In this document: one piece after another, positions 41,534 to 54,341 of the stretch
Numbering within the stretch: the first letter of the stretch is position 1
How the letters are laid out: each line of letters begins with the position of its first letter
Source: Mycolicibacterium frederiksbergense
Lineage (GTDB): Bacteria > Actinomycetota > Actinomycetes > Mycobacteriales > Mycobacteriaceae
Assembly (NCBI RefSeq): GCF_029893345.1
Contig: NZ_JARXVE010000001.1
Location: 310,001 to 374,000, forward strand
DNA length: 64,000 bases
Direction: 5' to 3'
Position numbers and translations under genes: made by a program
The notes under the pieces: model-generated
What the model was told of the DNA's origin: nothing
Databases searched by the model: none
Seen by the model: the letters and a program-made list of their open reading frames with translations, nothing else

Positions 41534-42531
41534 CGCCCGAGGCCGTGATGCGGCTGGCCATCGAGCAGGCCGAGCAGGTCAAAGGCTCGACCTATCCCAA
41601 TCCGCCGGTCGGCGCGGTGATCCTGGACAGCGACGGACACATCGCCGGGGTCGGCGGGACGCAACCGACCGGCGGGCCGCACGCCGAGGTGATGGCGTTG
41701 CGGGCGGCCGGGGAACGCGCCAAGGGCGGTACCGCCGTCGTGACCCTGGAGCCCTGCAACCATCACGGTCGGACCCCGCCGTGCGTGGATGCGCTTCTGG
41801 CAGCTGGGATTTCGACGGTCAGCTACGCGGTGTCCGATCCCAATCCGGCGGCGGAGGGCGGTGCGCAGCGACTCGCCGATGCCGGGGTCGTGGTGAGTGC
41901 CGGCCTGCTGGCCGACAAGGTTGAACAAGGCCCCCTGCGGGAATGGCTGCACAAACAGCGCACCGGATTGCCCCATGTCACGTGGAAGTTCGCCACGAGT
42001 GTGGACGGCCGCAGTGCCGCCGCCGATGGTTCCAGCCAGTGGATCACCAGCGAGGCGGCCCGCGCGGATGTTCATCGCAAGCGGGCCGTGGCCGACGCCA
42101 TCGTGGTCGGTACCGGGACGGTGTTCGTCGACGATCCGACACTGACGGCGCGCCGGCCCGACGGCACCCTCACCGACCGTCAACCCCTGCGGGTCGTTGT
42201 GGGCATGCGCGAGGTGTCACTGGATGCCAAGGTGCTCAACGACGATTCGCACACGATGCTGATTCGTACGCACGATCCGCTCGAGGTGATTCGGTCGTTG
42301 GGTGACCGGACCGACGTGCTGCTGGAGGGTGGGCCCACACTGGCCGGAGCCTTCCTGCGGGCGGGCGCGGTGAACCGGATCCTGGCCTATGTCGCGCCGA
42401 TTCTGCTGGGCGGGCCGATCACCGCGGTCGATGACATCGGGGTGCCCAGCATCGTGCACGCCCAGCGGTGGCGATTCGACGGCATCAAGGCCATCGGACC
42501 GGATGTCCGGCTGAGTCTGGTCCCCAACTGA
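41530..42531 (+). CDS. ribD: Bifunctional riboflavin deaminase/reductase
   Basis: RibD (ribG in M. tuberculosis) deaminates and then reduces the GTP-derived pyrimidine. The deaminase domain (about 1-145) binds Zn through H51, C76 and C85 with E53 as proton shuttle ([17 protein letters not shown]). The reductase domain follows ([38 protein letters not shown]). Length 333. The ATG overlaps the rpe stop. The other riboflavin genes resume at 45281. Confidence 0.94.
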   Translation: MTPEAVMRLAIEQAEQVKGSTYPNPPVGAVILDSDGHIAGVGGTQPTGGPHAEVMALRAAGERAKGGTAVVTLEPCNHHGRTPPCVDALLAAGISTVSYAVSDPNPAAEGGAQRLADAGVVVSAGLLADKVEQGPLREWLHKQRTGLPHVTWKFATSVDGRSAAADGSSQWITSEAARADVHRKRAVADAIVVGTGTVFVDDPTLTARRPDGTLTDRQPLRVVVGMREVSLDAKVLNDDSHTMLIRTHDPLEVIRSLGDRTDVLLEGGPTLAGAFLRAGAVNRILAYVAPILLGGPITAVDDIGVPSIVHAQRWRFDGIKAIGPDVRLSLVPN

Positions 42532-42686
42532 CAGCAACCGTCCAACCGGCAGCCAGTCAACATTAGGGTTATCAACGTTACGTTGTTCCGAGTACCGGGT
42601 GCCCGCAGGGGCTGATCGGTACACTCGTACCAAAGTGCGTTCGCTGCCGAATCTGCGCTAGGTGAAGACGAGCAAAGGATGCGAGC
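42532..42686. other. Intergenic region after ribD
   Basis: Together with the doubtful small frame that follows it, this is a 315-bp stretch without a secure gene. It holds a 13-bp palindrome CAACG-TTA-CGTTG at 42573-42585 and a TACACT -10-like box at 42620-42625. No terminator hairpin is evident. Confidence 0.45.
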
Positions 42687-42842
42687 ATGACTGCATTGCA
42701 GGATTGGCTCACGACCTCTCCACTGACTCCCCGCACTATCAAGGCGCTGGTGTGCGCTCCACTTCGTATCGTGGGGCCCGGCCGGCCATCTGACGCCGGC
42801 CGGGAACCACGTCTACTGCGGCCCGGAGTCGAACGCTGCTGA
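42687..42842 (+). CDS. Possible 51-residue small protein
   Basis: An ATG with AAAGGA 7-8 nt upstream opens a frame of 51 codons starting MTALQDWLTTSPLTPRTIKA and ending in TGA 4 bp before the opposing P55 gene. The C-terminal half is basic and rich in Pro, Gly and Arg. No family is recognised. The ribosome-binding site and an upstream TACACT box favour it; the length and low-complexity end speak against it. Confidence 0.35.
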   Translation: MTALQDWLTTSPLTPRTIKALVCAPLRIVGPGRPSDAGREPRLLRPGVERC

Positions 42843-42846
42843 GCGC

Positions 42847-44493
42847 TCAGGGCGAACGATGACGCCCTGGCAACTCGTCGCGGGATAGCCGGACCGTCTC
42901 GTCGGCGGGCTGGGCCTGCAGGTTCTGGGTCGGCAGGTCCAACAACTCGGTCGGGGCCTCATCGGTGGTCGCAGGCGGGCCGGCGAGTTCATCGGCGTGG
43001 ACGTTCCGCGCGGCGATCAGCAGACCGAGCACCGCACCCACCATGCAGACGACCGCGGTGATCCCGAAGATCTCGGCGTACTGCGCCACATAGGCCGCGC
43101 GGTAGCGACAGAGGGTCTTGTCCAACGGCGGGAGGCTGGCGCAGTCCGGATTCGGCATGCCCAGATGTTGGTTGAAGCGGTACAGGCCCCACGCGGACAG
43201 GGCCGCGATGCCGATCAGCATGCCGATCATCCGGGACACCACGACGAACGCGGAGGCGATGCCGTGCTCAGCGGCAGGCACCACCCGCAGCGTGGCCGAG
43301 GTGAGCGGAGCGATCACCAGCCCGAGCCCGATACCCACGAGCGCCAGATCGGTGTCCAGCACCGGCAACCGGAACAGAACCAGGTCATGGAACTCGTCGA
43401 GCACGTTGATCGACCACTTGGTGATCAGCCAGAACCCGCCGGCCGCGATCATCAGGCCGACGAAGCTGACGATCCGATCCCCGACCCGGGTGGCGATCCA
43501 GCCGCCGATCAGCGCGCCGATCGGCAGGGCGATCAGGAACCGCAACAGCAGGAAGGCGGCGTCGTACTTGTCCTTACCGAGCACGCCCTGGCCGAACAGC
43601 TCGACATTGACCAGCGTGACCATCAGGGCGGCGCCGGTGCACAACGAGGCCCCCAGCGCGGCCAGGAACGGCCGGAACCGCACACCCGCGGGTTCGATCA
43701 ACCGGGTGCGGGCGACCTTCTCCCAGGCGAAGAACGCGATCGTCGCCACCAGCGCACCGATCAGGACCGGAAGACCCCAGTTGGGTAGCACCTGCTTGCC
43801 GTCCGGTTTCGGGTTGTACAGGCCCATGACGGCCAAGCCCAACGCGATCGCCAGCAGGACGCCGCCGACGACGTCCACCTTCTCCGGATGTTCGTTCGGT
43901 TCCTTGCCCGGCAGGCTGAAGTGGATCATCACCATCGCGATGATGGCCAGCGGCACGTTGATCCAGAACGCGGCCTGCCAGTGGTGGAACACCGCGACCG
44001 CGCCGATGCCGTAGAGCGGTCCGAGCACGCTGCCGAACTCCTGCGCGGCGCCCACACCGCCCAACACGGCAGCCCGGTTCCGGGCCGCCCACAGGTCGGC
44101 GGCCAGCGCCAGCGTGACGGGCAGTAGCGCACCACTCGCGACGCCCTGGATCGCACGGCCGACGATCAGGGTGGTCAGGTCACCCGACAGCGCGGTGATC
44201 ACCGAGCCGACCGCGAAGCCGACCAAACCGACCTGGATCAGCATCTTGCGGCCGAACCGGTCCGAGGCGCGGCCCAGGAGCGGCATCGCCGCGATATAGC
44301 CCAGCAGGTACCACGTGATGATCGGGGTGACCTTTTGGATCTCGTTGACCGCAATGCCGACGTCGGCCATGATGTCGGTCATCACCGTGATCACGACATA
44401 GGTGTCGAGGGCGCCGAGCAGCACCGCGAGGCTACCCGCGCTGATGGCGATGCCGCGGTTACGCCCGGTCTTCACCGACTTTGCGGGCAGCAT
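42847..44493 (-). CDS. p55: MFS exporter P55 (Rv1410c-like)
   Basis: A 548-residue major facilitator of the 14-helix DHA2 type: motif A between helices 2 and 3 is [11 protein letters not shown], and LDTYVV in helix 1 carries the conserved acidic residue. A hydrophilic tail of about 55 residues ends the protein. P55 works with the lipoprotein LprG in moving triacylglycerides and glycolipids to the outer envelope and affects drug tolerance. Its ATG shares one base with the lprG stop (TGATG), so the two are translated together. Confidence 0.92.
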   Translation of the reverse strand: MLPAKSVKTGRNRGIAISAGSLAVLLGALDTYVVITVMTDIMADVGIAVNEIQKVTPIITWYLLGYIAAMPLLGRASDRFGRKMLIQVGLVGFAVGSVITALSGDLTTLIVGRAIQGVASGALLPVTLALAADLWAARNRAAVLGGVGAAQEFGSVLGPLYGIGAVAVFHHWQAAFWINVPLAIIAMVMIHFSLPGKEPNEHPEKVDVVGGVLLAIALGLAVMGLYNPKPDGKQVLPNWGLPVLIGALVATIAFFAWEKVARTRLIEPAGVRFRPFLAALGASLCTGAALMVTLVNVELFGQGVLGKDKYDAAFLLLRFLIALPIGALIGGWIATRVGDRIVSFVGLMIAAGGFWLITKWSINVLDEFHDLVLFRLPVLDTDLALVGIGLGLVIAPLTSATLRVVPAAEHGIASAFVVVSRMIGMLIGIAALSAWGLYRFNQHLGMPNPDCASLPPLDKTLCRYRAAYVAQYAEIFGITAVVCMVGAVLGLLIAARNVHADELAGPPATTDEAPTELLDLPTQNLQAQPADETVRLSRDELPGRHRSP

Positions 44494-45209
44494 CAGGAAG
44501 CGGGCTTGGTAACAGTGACCTGCTTGCCCCAGTCAGTCAGCGTCATGGTGACGCTGTTTCCGGGGGTCGGCTCCAGCTTGGCCTGCAGCAGGGTGTGGTC
44601 GCTGTCTTCTTTGATCCACGCGGTCCCCGGGACCGGGCCCTCGGCCTTGAGCTGCGGGGCGATCTTGTTGACCGCGTCGGCGTTGACGGTGCCGGTCACC
44701 CGGACCCCCTCGGTGCCGTTGATCGATTCACGGCCGTCGGCCTTCGCGTCGCTGAAATTGGCGAGCAGGTTGGCCAGACCGGTATCGGGGTTCAGGATCG
44801 CCCCGATGTCGTAGATCTTGTCGGCAGGTCCGTAGTTGGACAGCGGATCGCCGGGGGTCAACGCGGCATACAGGTCGCCGTCTGCCACGACGAACTTGGC
44901 GTCAGCAAGTTTCTGGCCCGCGAACAGGAGATCGGCGCTGCCCTCGGCGGCCACGTCGGGGGTGTTGGTCAGGTCCCCGTCGAGCTTCTCGACCGGAAGG
45001 CCCGCGATCTTGCCCTGCACGGTGAGCAGTAGATGCACGCTGGGCTGGTTCTTGGTGGTCGCCGCGGATCCCTGCAGCAGCGTGGCCGCTTCGGGGAGCG
45101 GCTCATTCGACTTCGACGACGACGGCGACGAACAGCCTGCGACAAGCGCGGCGGTGGCCAGAACGGCGGCGAACATGGACTGGACTGCGAAGCGTGGGCG
45201 CGTCTGCAT
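44493..45209 (-). CDS. lprG: Lipoprotein LprG
   Basis: LprG binds triacylated lipids in a large pocket and delivers them to the outer layers together with P55. The 238-residue precursor has a signal peptide with lipobox LVAGC (lipidated C26) and the LppX/LprAFG domain after a Ser-rich linker. First gene of the lprG-p55 operon. It diverges from ribE with 71 bp between start codons. Confidence 0.93.
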   Translation of the reverse strand: MQTRPRFAVQSMFAAVLATAALVAGCSSPSSSKSNEPLPEAATLLQGSAATTKNQPSVHLLLTVQGKIAGLPVEKLDGDLTNTPDVAAEGSADLLFAGQKLADAKFVVADGDLYAALTPGDPLSNYGPADKIYDIGAILNPDTGLANLLANFSDAKADGRESINGTEGVRVTGTVNADAVNKIAPQLKAEGPVPGTAWIKEDSDHTLLQAKLEPTPGNSVTMTLTDWGKQVTVTKPAS

Positions 45210-45267
45210 TACTGCATCGTAGAGGCTCTCGGGCGCAGACTGTTTCTCTTGCGCGCCGTCGACTGAA

Positions 45268-45273
45268 TACTCT
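45268..45273 (+). promoter_or_regulatory. -10 box of ribE, probable leaderless promoter
   Basis: TACTCT ends 7 nt before the GTG at 45281. No ribosome-binding site and no FMN-riboswitch-like sequence is found in the 71-bp gap. Confidence 0.5.
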
Positions 45274-45280
45274 GGTCGGC

Positions 45281-45880
45281 GTGTTCACCGGAATTGTTGA
45301 AGAGCTGGGTGTCCTGGTCGACAAGGCGGAGCTGACGGATGCCGCCCGGTTCACCATCCGTGGCCCGGTGGTGACCGCCGACGCTGGTCACGGTGACTCG
45401 ATCGCGGTGAACGGCGTGTGCCTGACCGTGGTCGACGTGCTGCCGGACGGGGCGTTCACCGCCGATGTGATGGGGGAGACCCTCAACCGGTCGAGCCTAG
45501 GCGGCGTCGGGGTGGGCAGCCAGGTCAACCTGGAGCGGGCCGCCGCGGTCAACAGCCGCCTGGGTGGCCACATCGTGCAGGGGCATGTGGACGGGACCGG
45601 CACCGTGATTTCCCGCACGCCCTTCGAGCATTGGGAGGTAGTCCGGATCGGATTGCCGACGACGTTGTCGCGCTACGTCGTGGAGAAGGGCTCGATCACC
45701 GTCGACGGGGTCTCGTTGACCGTCTCCGCAGTGGGTGACGACTGGTTCGAGGTGTCGTTGATCCCCACCACGCGTGAACTCACCACGCTGGGCCAAGCGG
45801 CCGTCGGGGCGACCGTCAACCTCGAGGTCGACATCATCGCGAAGTACGTAGAACGACTGATGACCGGCACCGGTCAGTAA
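45281..45880 (+). CDS. ribE: Riboflavin synthase alpha chain
   Basis: It dismutates two lumazines to riboflavin (called ribC in M. tuberculosis). The 199-residue protein consists of two tandem lumazine-binding barrels: the first opens FTGIVEELG, the second has GGHIVQGHVDGTG, and each carries the NGVCLTV or DGVSLTV strand. The GTG start is fixed by the family N-terminus and the adjacent -10 box. ribBA follows after 99 bp; the small genes found there in M. tuberculosis are absent. Confidence 0.94.
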   Translation: MFTGIVEELGVLVDKAELTDAARFTIRGPVVTADAGHGDSIAVNGVCLTVVDVLPDGAFTADVMGETLNRSSLGGVGVGSQVNLERAAAVNSRLGGHIVQGHVDGTGTVISRTPFEHWEVVRIGLPTTLSRYVVEKGSITVDGVSLTVSAVGDDWFEVSLIPTTRELTTLGQAAVGATVNLEVDIIAKYVERLMTGTGQ

Positions 45881-45979
45881 GAGCTGGCAATAACCGCTGG
45901 TTCCCGGTGGTTCATACTGGGAGACGATGACGATGGGTTCCGTGCCGGAACCGGCATTGGAATAGGCAAGGTGGCGAAG

Positions 45980-48257
<2,278 letters not shown>

Positions 48258-48267
48258 CTTCTGCCGC

Positions 48268-50217
48268 TTACCCGGCGTCGCCGAGCACAAGTCCTTCTCG
48301 CCGGGGATCGGCCCCGCCGATCCAGCCTGACGGGGTGCGCGTCAGCACCGACAGCCCACTGGACTGATCGGCCACCGAAACCTGATGCCCGAGGCTGCGC
48401 AGCCCGTCGACCAGCGGATCGCGGTCGCCGTTGTCGGCGCTGTCGACGAGCGGGTGTTCCCCGCCGACGTTGGTGACCGGGGTGTTGGCCGCTCCGAAGT
48501 CGATCATGGACGCCGCCTGCTGCGGGTCGAGATTCCAATCCATGATGCCGACAAGGGTTTTCACCACGAACTGGATGATGACCGCACCGCCGGGGGAGCC
48601 AAGCACCGCATACAGCGGCCCCCGTTGTGGCCCGGCCTTGTCGAACACCAAGGTGGGGGCCATGGTGCTGCGCGGGCGCTTGCCGGGTTGCACCTGGTTG
48701 GGCACCGGATGGCCTTCCGGGCTGGTGGGTTCGGCGGAGAAGTCGGTCAGCTGGTTGTTCAGCAGGAAACCGTCGACCATGTGGAACGAGCCGAACGCGG
48801 ACTCGACCGTGGTGGTCAACGACGCCGCATTGCCGTAGCTGTCGACCACGCTGATCTGGCTGGTGCCGTGCTCGGGTGGCGGTGGGATGGTCATCGCCGG
48901 GCCGAAGCTGCCGGGTGCGGCGGTGCCCATCGTGTGATCGCGGGAGATCAGCGCGGCCCGTCCGGTGAGGTAGGCGCTGCTGAGCAGGGCATCGGGTGAG
49001 CCGCCCGGCAACGCCACGAAATCGGGGTCGGCGACGTAGCGATCCCGGTCGGCGTACGCGAGTCGTTCGGCCTCCGAGATCAGGTGTACGCCGGCAACCG
49101 AGGGGTGGCCGCCGTTGAGGTCGACCCGGGTCGGTTGGTAGTCCTTCATAGGAAAGTGCTCAAGCATGCCCAGGGTGGCGGCCACCGCCATACCGCCCGA
49201 TGACGGCGGTGGCATGCCGCAGATTTCGCGGCCGCGGTAGCTGGTGCACAGCGGGGTGCGTTGCTTGACGGTGTAGCCGGCGAGGTCCTGCTCGGTGAGT
49301 GCGCCCGGGGTGCGTCCGCCTCCGGAGTCGGTGGCCGCGGCCACGATCGCCCGGGCGATATCACCGGTATAGAACGCCTGGGCACCGTCGGATGCGATGG
49401 CGCCCAAGGTTTTCGCGTAGGCCGGGTTGGTCATGCGGGCGCCCACCGGTTTGGGGCTGCCGTCGGGGTTGAGGAAGTAGCCGCCGGCGGCGGGGTCGCC
49501 GCGCAGCGGTGCGGCGGCATCGGCGATCGACACGGCCAGCCGCGGGCTGATGTCGAAGCCCTGATCGGCCATCGACACGGCCGGGGCGAACAGGTCTCGC
49601 CAGGCTGTCTTGCCGAACTCGCGGTGGACGTCGTCGAGTAGCCGCACGATGCCGGGCACCCCGATCGAGCGGCCCGATGACCGGGCGTCGGGCCGGGGTG
49701 CGGTTCGGTCGGTCTCGGACACCCAGCGCAGGTAGTTCTCGGTGGCCGCGGCCGGTGCGGTCTCGCGGCCGTCGTATGCCCGCACCGCGGCGCCGGCGGC
49801 GTCGTAATAGAGCAGGAAACCACCACCGCCGATTCCGGACGACTGAGGTTCGACCAGACCGAGTACCGCCTGGGCGGTCACCAGCGCGTCCGCGGCCGTG
49901 CCGCCGTCGCGCAGCACCTCGCAGGCCGCTTCGGTGGCCAACGGATTGGCCGTCACCACCGCGTACGTGGCGGTGCGAACGGCGGTCATATCGCTGCGGT
50001 AGCCAGTGCCGACTTCGGGGTTGGTCGCCAGGTTGCGTGTCGGTTGGTGCTGCGGCGCCGGCGGCGGTTTGGCGATCGGGGTGCCGTTGGAATGGATCTC
50101 GCATGCCTCGGCGACGGTCCCGGCTTGACGCCCGGTGTTGTCGGAACATCCGGCAAGGATCAGGACGACGACACTGAGCAGGACGATGACCGAATGCGTG
50201 GACGCCAGCAACCGCAC
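48268..50217 (-). CDS. ggt: Gamma-glutamyltransferase lipoprotein
   Basis: A 649-residue Ntn-hydrolase precursor that cleaves gamma-glutamyl bonds, for example in glutathione-like or glutamyl peptides. The signal ends in lipobox LILAGC (C24), so the enzyme is membrane-tethered outside the cell. The autocatalytic nucleophile is T452 in [10 protein letters not shown]; the substrate-site GSPGGA motif lies downstream. The GTG at 50217 is chosen because it gives a proper lipoprotein signal and follows a TACCGT -10 box by 6 nt; a longer frame extends 129 bp upstream across uvrC. Its stop converges 10 bp from the PH-like gene. Confidence 0.9.
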   Translation of the reverse strand: MRLLASTHSVIVLLSVVVLILAGCSDNTGRQAGTVAEACEIHSNGTPIAKPPPAPQHQPTRNLATNPEVGTGYRSDMTAVRTATYAVVTANPLATEAACEVLRDGGTAADALVTAQAVLGLVEPQSSGIGGGGFLLYYDAAGAAVRAYDGRETAPAAATENYLRWVSETDRTAPRPDARSSGRSIGVPGIVRLLDDVHREFGKTAWRDLFAPAVSMADQGFDISPRLAVSIADAAAPLRGDPAAGGYFLNPDGSPKPVGARMTNPAYAKTLGAIASDGAQAFYTGDIARAIVAAATDSGGGRTPGALTEQDLAGYTVKQRTPLCTSYRGREICGMPPPSSGGMAVAATLGMLEHFPMKDYQPTRVDLNGGHPSVAGVHLISEAERLAYADRDRYVADPDFVALPGGSPDALLSSAYLTGRAALISRDHTMGTAAPGSFGPAMTIPPPPEHGTSQISVVDSYGNAASLTTTVESAFGSFHMVDGFLLNNQLTDFSAEPTSPEGHPVPNQVQPGKRPRSTMAPTLVFDKAGPQRGPLYAVLGSPGGAVIIQFVVKTLVGIMDWNLDPQQAASMIDFGAANTPVTNVGGEHPLVDSADNGDRDPLVDGLRSLGHQVSVADQSSGLSVLTRTPSGWIGGADPRREGLVLGDAG

Positions 50218-50223
50218 AATCCG

Positions 50224-50229
50224 ACGGTA
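50224..50229 (-). promoter_or_regulatory. -10 box of ggt, probable leaderless promoter
   Basis: TACCGT on the minus strand ends 6 nt before the GTG at 50217. Only 50 bp separate the ggt and uvrC starts. Confidence 0.45.
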
Positions 50230-50254
50230 GCGGAGTCCAGTCGGATCGCGGCAG

Positions 50255-50260
50255 TAACCT
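50255..50260 (+). promoter_or_regulatory. -10 box of uvrC, probable leaderless promoter
   Basis: TAACCT ends 7 nt before the GTG at 50268. Confidence 0.5.
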
Positions 50261-50267
50261 GGAAACC

Positions 50268-52331
50268 GTGCCCGATCCAGCGACGTACCGGCCGGCGCCC
50301 GGATCGATACCAGTGCAGCCCGGCGTGTACCGGTTCCGAGACCCACATGGCCGGGTGATCTATGTCGGTAAAGCCAAGAGCCTGCGCAGCCGGCTGACGT
50401 CGTACTTCGCCGACATCGCGAACCTGGCCCCGCGCACTCGACAGATGGTGATGACGGCCGGCAGCGTCGAATGGACGGTGGTCAGCACCGAGGTCGAGGC
50501 GCTGCAGCTGGAGTACAACTGGATCAAGGAGTTCGATCCACGCTTCAACATCCGCTACCGCGACGACAAGTCGTATCCGGTGCTGGCGGTCACGCTCAAC
50601 GAGGAGTACCCGCGGCTGATGGTGTACCGCGGTCCGCGGCGCAAGGGAGTGCGTTATTTCGGTCCGTATTCGCATGCCTGGGCCATCCGCGAGACTCTGG
50701 ACCTGCTCACCCGGGTGTTTCCGGCTCGGACTTGTTCGGCCGGAGTGTTCAAGCGGCACAGGCAGATCGATCGCCCGTGCTTGCTGGGCTACATCGATAA
50801 GTGCTCGGCGCCGTGCGTTGGCCGGGTAAGTGCCGAGGAACACCGGCGGATCGTGTTGGACTTCTGCGACTTCCTGGCCGGCAAGACCGACCGGTTGGCC
50901 CGCGACCTGGAACAGCAGATGACGGCCGCCGCCGGGGATCTGGATTTCGAGCGGGCCGCGCGGTTGCGCGATGACATCGCGGCGCTCAAGCGTGCGCTGG
51001 AGAAGCAGGCAGTGGTGTTCGGTGACGGCACCGATGCCGACGTGGTGGCGTTCGCCGACGACGACCTGGAGGCGGCCGTCCAGGTGTTCCACGTCCGTGG
51101 CGGCCGGGTGCGGGGCCAGCGCGGCTGGATCGTCGAAAAGTCCGGCGACCCTGAACAATCCGGGCAGGAACATCTGGTCGAGCAGTTCCTCACCCAGTTC
51201 TACGGCGAGCAGGCCGAACTCGGCGGCGCGGCCGACGAGGCGACCAACCCGGTGCCGCGGGAGGTTCTGGTGCCGGTGCTGCCGCCGAATGCGGACGAAT
51301 TGGCGGCCTGGTTGTCGGGCCTTCGTGGTTCGCGAGTGAACCTGCGGGTGCCGGTGCGTGGCGACAAGCGCACGCTCGCCGAGACCGTGCAACGTAATGC
51401 GCAGGAGGCGTTGGCTCAGCACAAGCTCAAGCGCGCGGGCGATTTCAACGCGAGATCGGAAGCGTTGCAGAGCATTCAGGACTCTCTGGGCCTGGCCGAC
51501 GCACCGTTGCGCATCGAATGCGTGGACATCAGCCATGTTCAGGGCACCGATGTGGTGGCGTCGCTGGTGGTGTTCGAGGACGGGCTGCCGCGCAAGTCGG
51601 ACTACCGGCATTACGGGATTCGTGAGGCCGCCGGGGAAGGGCGGTCGGATGACGTCGCCTCGATCGCGGAGGTGACGCGACGCCGCTTCATGCGGCATGT
51701 GGCCGATGCCCAGCCCGATCCGAGTGCCGAACAACGTCCGCGCCGGTTCGCCTATCCGCCCAACCTGTTCGTGGTGGACGGCGGTGCGCCGCAGGTGAAC
51801 GCGGCGTCCGCGGTACTCGACGAACTCGGCGTCACCGATGTCGCGGTGATCGGACTCGCCAAACGACTTGAAGAAGTGTGGGTGCCCGCTGAAGATGGAT
51901 CGGCGGCTGAACCGATAATTCTCCCGCGTAACAGTGAGGGCCTGTATCTGTTGCAGCGGGTGCGCGATGAGGCGCACCGGTTCGCGATCACCTACCACCG
52001 CAGCAAGCGGTCCAAGCGGATGACCGCCTCGGCGCTCGATTCCGTACGCGGGCTGGGTGAGCAGCGCCGCACAGCGCTGGTTACGCATTTCGGCTCGGTG
52101 GCCCGGCTGAAGGAGGCCACCGTCGAGGAGATCACCGCGGTGCCGGGGATCGGGGTGGCGACGGCGCGAGCTGTCCTGACGGCGCTCGGCGGCGAGCCGC
52201 CGGTTGAGTCCAGTGGCGAGCCGCCGTGTGAGCCCAGTGGCGAGCCGCTAAGTGAGAACTGCGCCGGACTGGGCGATTCAGGGGCGCCCGCAACGGTTAG
52301 CGAGGATGATCGACGCAGGAAATCGGGATGA
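50268..52331 (+). CDS. uvrC: Excinuclease ABC subunit C
   Basis: UvrC makes both incisions in nucleotide excision repair. The 687-residue protein has the GIY-YIG nuclease ([19 protein letters not shown]), a Cys-rich insert (CSAGVFKRH...[13 protein letters not shown]), the UvrB-binding UVR motif ([21 protein letters not shown]), the RNase-H-like 5' nuclease ([17 protein letters not shown]) and a helix-hairpin-helix pair ([12 protein letters not shown]). After residue 641 a low-complexity tail contains three tandem GEP(P/L) units encoded by a 24-bp DNA repeat. It starts a uvrC-rapZ-cuvA-whiA cluster. Confidence 0.96.
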   Translation: MPDPATYRPAPGSIPVQPGVYRFRDPHGRVIYVGKAKSLRSRLTSYFADIANLAPRTRQMVMTAGSVEWTVVSTEVEALQLEYNWIKEFDPRFNIRYRDDKSYPVLAVTLNEEYPRLMVYRGPRRKGVRYFGPYSHAWAIRETLDLLTRVFPARTCSAGVFKRHRQIDRPCLLGYIDKCSAPCVGRVSAEEHRRIVLDFCDFLAGKTDRLARDLEQQMTAAAGDLDFERAARLRDDIAALKRALEKQAVVFGDGTDADVVAFADDDLEAAVQVFHVRGGRVRGQRGWIVEKSGDPEQSGQEHLVEQFLTQFYGEQAELGGAADEATNPVPREVLVPVLPPNADELAAWLSGLRGSRVNLRVPVRGDKRTLAETVQRNAQEALAQHKLKRAGDFNARSEALQSIQDSLGLADAPLRIECVDISHVQGTDVVASLVVFEDGLPRKSDYRHYGIREAAGEGRSDDVASIAEVTRRRFMRHVADAQPDPSAEQRPRRFAYPPNLFVVDGGAPQVNAASAVLDELGVTDVAVIGLAKRLEEVWVPAEDGSAAEPIILPRNSEGLYLLQRVRDEAHRFAITYHRSKRSKRMTASALDSVRGLGEQRRTALVTHFGSVARLKEATVEEITAVPGIGVATARAVLTALGGEPPVESSGEPPCEPSGEPLSENCAGLGDSGAPATVSEDDRRRKSG
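52191..52256 (+). repeat. 24-bp tandem repeat at the uvrC 3' end
   Basis: Two full units (52191-52214, 52215-52238) and a partial third (to 52256) each begin GGCGAGCCGC and continue with n-n-GTGAG/GTTGAG and CCAGT. In frame they encode [16 protein letters not shown] and GEPLSE. The core and period match the repeat in carA. Confidence 0.75.
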
Positions 52332-52368
52332 CGGGGGCAAGAAAATTAGAGCCGAAGGCGGATCGCGC

Positions 52369-53283
52369 ATGAATGAACACTTGCGCGACGGTGACGTTGT
52401 CGGTGGTGCGGACGCGGAGTCGGGTATCGACGTGGTCCTGGTCACCGGTCTATCGGGTGCTGGACGCGGGACCGCCGCCAAGGTGCTGGAGGACCTCGGC
52501 TGGTATGTCGCCGACAATCTGCCGCCGGAGTTGATCGCCCGCATGGTCGAGCTGGGGTTGGCGGCGGGGTCGCGGATCACTCAGCTGGCCGTGGTGATGG
52601 ATGTGCGGTCGCGGGGCTTCACCGGTGATCTGGATTGGGTGCGCAACGAGTTGGCGGCGAGAAACATCACACCCAGGGTGTTGTTTCTGGAGGCGTCCGA
52701 CGACATCCTGGTGCGTCGCTACGAGCAGAACCGGCGCAGTCATCCGCTGCAGGGGACTCAGACCTTGGCCGAGGGGATCACCGCCGAGCGGACGTTGCTG
52801 GCCCCGGTGCGAGCGGTGGCCGACCTGGTTATCGACACGTCGGCGCTGCCGGTGCCGGCGCTGCGTGAGACCATCGAGCGGGCGTTCGGCGGCGAGACCG
52901 TCGCCTACACGAATGTGACCGTGGAGTCGTTCGGCTACAAGTACGGCCTGCCGATGGACGCGGATACGGTGATGGATGTGCGGTTCCTGCCGAATCCGCA
53001 TTGGGTCGACGAACTGCGCCCGCACAGTGGTCAGCACCCCGATGTGCGTGACTATGTGCTGGGTCAGCCGGGGGCCATGGAGTTTCTTGACACCTACCAT
53101 CGTCTGTTGGACGTGGTGATCGCCGGATACCGCCGGGAGGGGAAGCGCTATATGACGGTCGCCATTGGGTGTACCGGCGGCAAACATCGCAGCGTCGCGA
53201 TCGCCGAGGCGCTCGCTGCGCGGTTACGGGGCAGCGACGGGCTCACGGTGCGGGTGCTGCACCGGGATCTGGGTCGCGAATGA
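52369..53283 (+). CDS. rapZ: RapZ/YvcJ-family nucleotide-binding protein (Rv1421-like)
   Basis: A 304-residue P-loop protein. In E. coli RapZ controls glmS through an sRNA; in actinobacteria the role is unclear. The Walker A segment reads GLSGAGRGT (residues 27-35), with Arg at position 33 where most relatives have Lys. The C-terminal domain has the conserved YMTVAIGCTGGKHRSV motif. ATG at 52369 is chosen by comparison with the mycobacterial N-terminus; earlier in-frame starts lie within the uvrC end. It overlaps cuvA by 4 bp. Confidence 0.92.
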   Translation: MNEHLRDGDVVGGADAESGIDVVLVTGLSGAGRGTAAKVLEDLGWYVADNLPPELIARMVELGLAAGSRITQLAVVMDVRSRGFTGDLDWVRNELAARNITPRVLFLEASDDILVRRYEQNRRSHPLQGTQTLAEGITAERTLLAPVRAVADLVIDTSALPVPALRETIERAFGGETVAYTNVTVESFGYKYGLPMDADTVMDVRFLPNPHWVDELRPHSGQHPDVRDYVLGQPGAMEFLDTYHRLLDVVIAGYRREGKRYMTVAIGCTGGKHRSVAIAEALAARLRGSDGLTVRVLHRDLGRE

Positions 53284-54341
53284 GCCCGCGCATCGTCGCG
53301 CTCGGCGGCGGGCATGGGTTGTACGCCACATTGTCGGCGGCCCGGCGGCTCAGCCCACATGTGACAGCCGTTGTGACCGTTGCCGATGACGGTGGATCGT
53401 CGGGGCGGCTGCGCAGCGAGCTTGATGTGGTACCGCCCGGCGATTTGCGAATGGCCTTGGCGGCCTTGGCTTCTGACAGTCCGCACGGCCGTCTGTGGGC
53501 GACCATCCTGCAGCATCGGTTTGGTGGCAGCGGTGCCCTGGCCGGTCACCCGATCGGCAATCTGATGTTGGCTGGTCTCAGTGAGGTGCTGGCCGATCCG
53601 GTCGCGGCGCTCGACGAGTTGGGGCGCATGCTGGGCGTCAAGGGCCGGGTGCTGCCGATGTGCCCGATCGCCCTGCAGATCGAGGCCGACGTCGCCGGTC
53701 TGGAGTCTGATCCCCGGATGAGCCGGGTGATCCGCGGCCAGGTGGCGATCGCCACCACGGTGGGCAAGGTGCGCCGAGTCCGATTGCTACCAGGGGATCC
53801 TCCGGCCACCCGGCAGGCCGTGGAGGCCATCATGAGCGCCGATCTGGTGGTGCTCGGGCCGGGGTCGTGGTTCACCAGTGTGATCCCTCATGTGTTGGTG
53901 CCGCAGCTGTTGGCGGCGCTGCGATCCACGACGGCCCGGCGCGCATTGGTGCTGAATCTGGCGGCCGAACCGGGGGAGACGGCCGGGTTTTCGGCCGAGC
54001 GTCACATCCATGTACTGGCCCAGCATGCTCCTGAGTTCAGCGTGCATGACATCATCGTCGATGCCAGCCGGGTGCCGAGCGACCGTGAACGGGAGCAACT
54101 CAGCCGCACAGCCAACATCCTCAACGCCCGAGTTGAGTTTGCTGACGTGTCCCGACCTGGTACACCTTTACATGACCCGGCGAAGTTGGCCGCGGCGCTG
54201 GAGAAGGTCCGACTGCGGGCGTTGACGCCCGAGCGGGCCGTGCAGGAGTCCACCGTTCCCACGCACGCTGCGAGGTCGGTCGACGTTGTGCGCCATGAGC
54301 CGGCGCCGAATACACCGAGAGGGGACGATCCGTGGCGATGA
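53280..54341 (+). CDS. cuvA: CuvA / YvcK-family factor (gluconeogenesis factor)
   Basis: YvcK proteins bind UDP-GlcNAc and support peptidoglycan synthesis; mycobacterial CuvA localises to growth sites. The 353-residue Rossmann-like protein starts [14 protein letters not shown], followed by [27 protein letters not shown] and GHPIGNLML, all family signatures. A polar tail of about 30 residues ends the protein. The start overlaps rapZ (ATGA) and the end overlaps whiA by 10 bp. Confidence 0.92.
   Translation: MSPRIVALGGGHGLYATLSAARRLSPHVTAVVTVADDGGSSGRLRSELDVVPPGDLRMALAALASDSPHGRLWATILQHRFGGSGALAGHPIGNLMLAGLSEVLADPVAALDELGRMLGVKGRVLPMCPIALQIEADVAGLESDPRMSRVIRGQVAIATTVGKVRRVRLLPGDPPATRQAVEAIMSADLVVLGPGSWFTSVIPHVLVPQLLAALRSTTARRALVLNLAAEPGETAGFSAERHIHVLAQHAPEFSVHDIIVDASRVPSDREREQLSRTANILNARVEFADVSRPGTPLHDPAKLAAALEKVRLRALTPERAVQESTVPTHAARSVDVVRHEPAPNTPRGDDPWR

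Noticed and set aside
45210..45280. FMN riboswitch in front of the riboflavin genes
   Set aside because: The gap is only 71 bp, has no FMN-element core sequences, and the -10 box of ribE lies directly before its start codon.
48385..49641. Plus-strand frames opposite the gamma-glutamyltransferase gene
   Set aside because: No ribosome-binding sites or domains; they arise from the third-position G+C bias of the real minus-strand gene.
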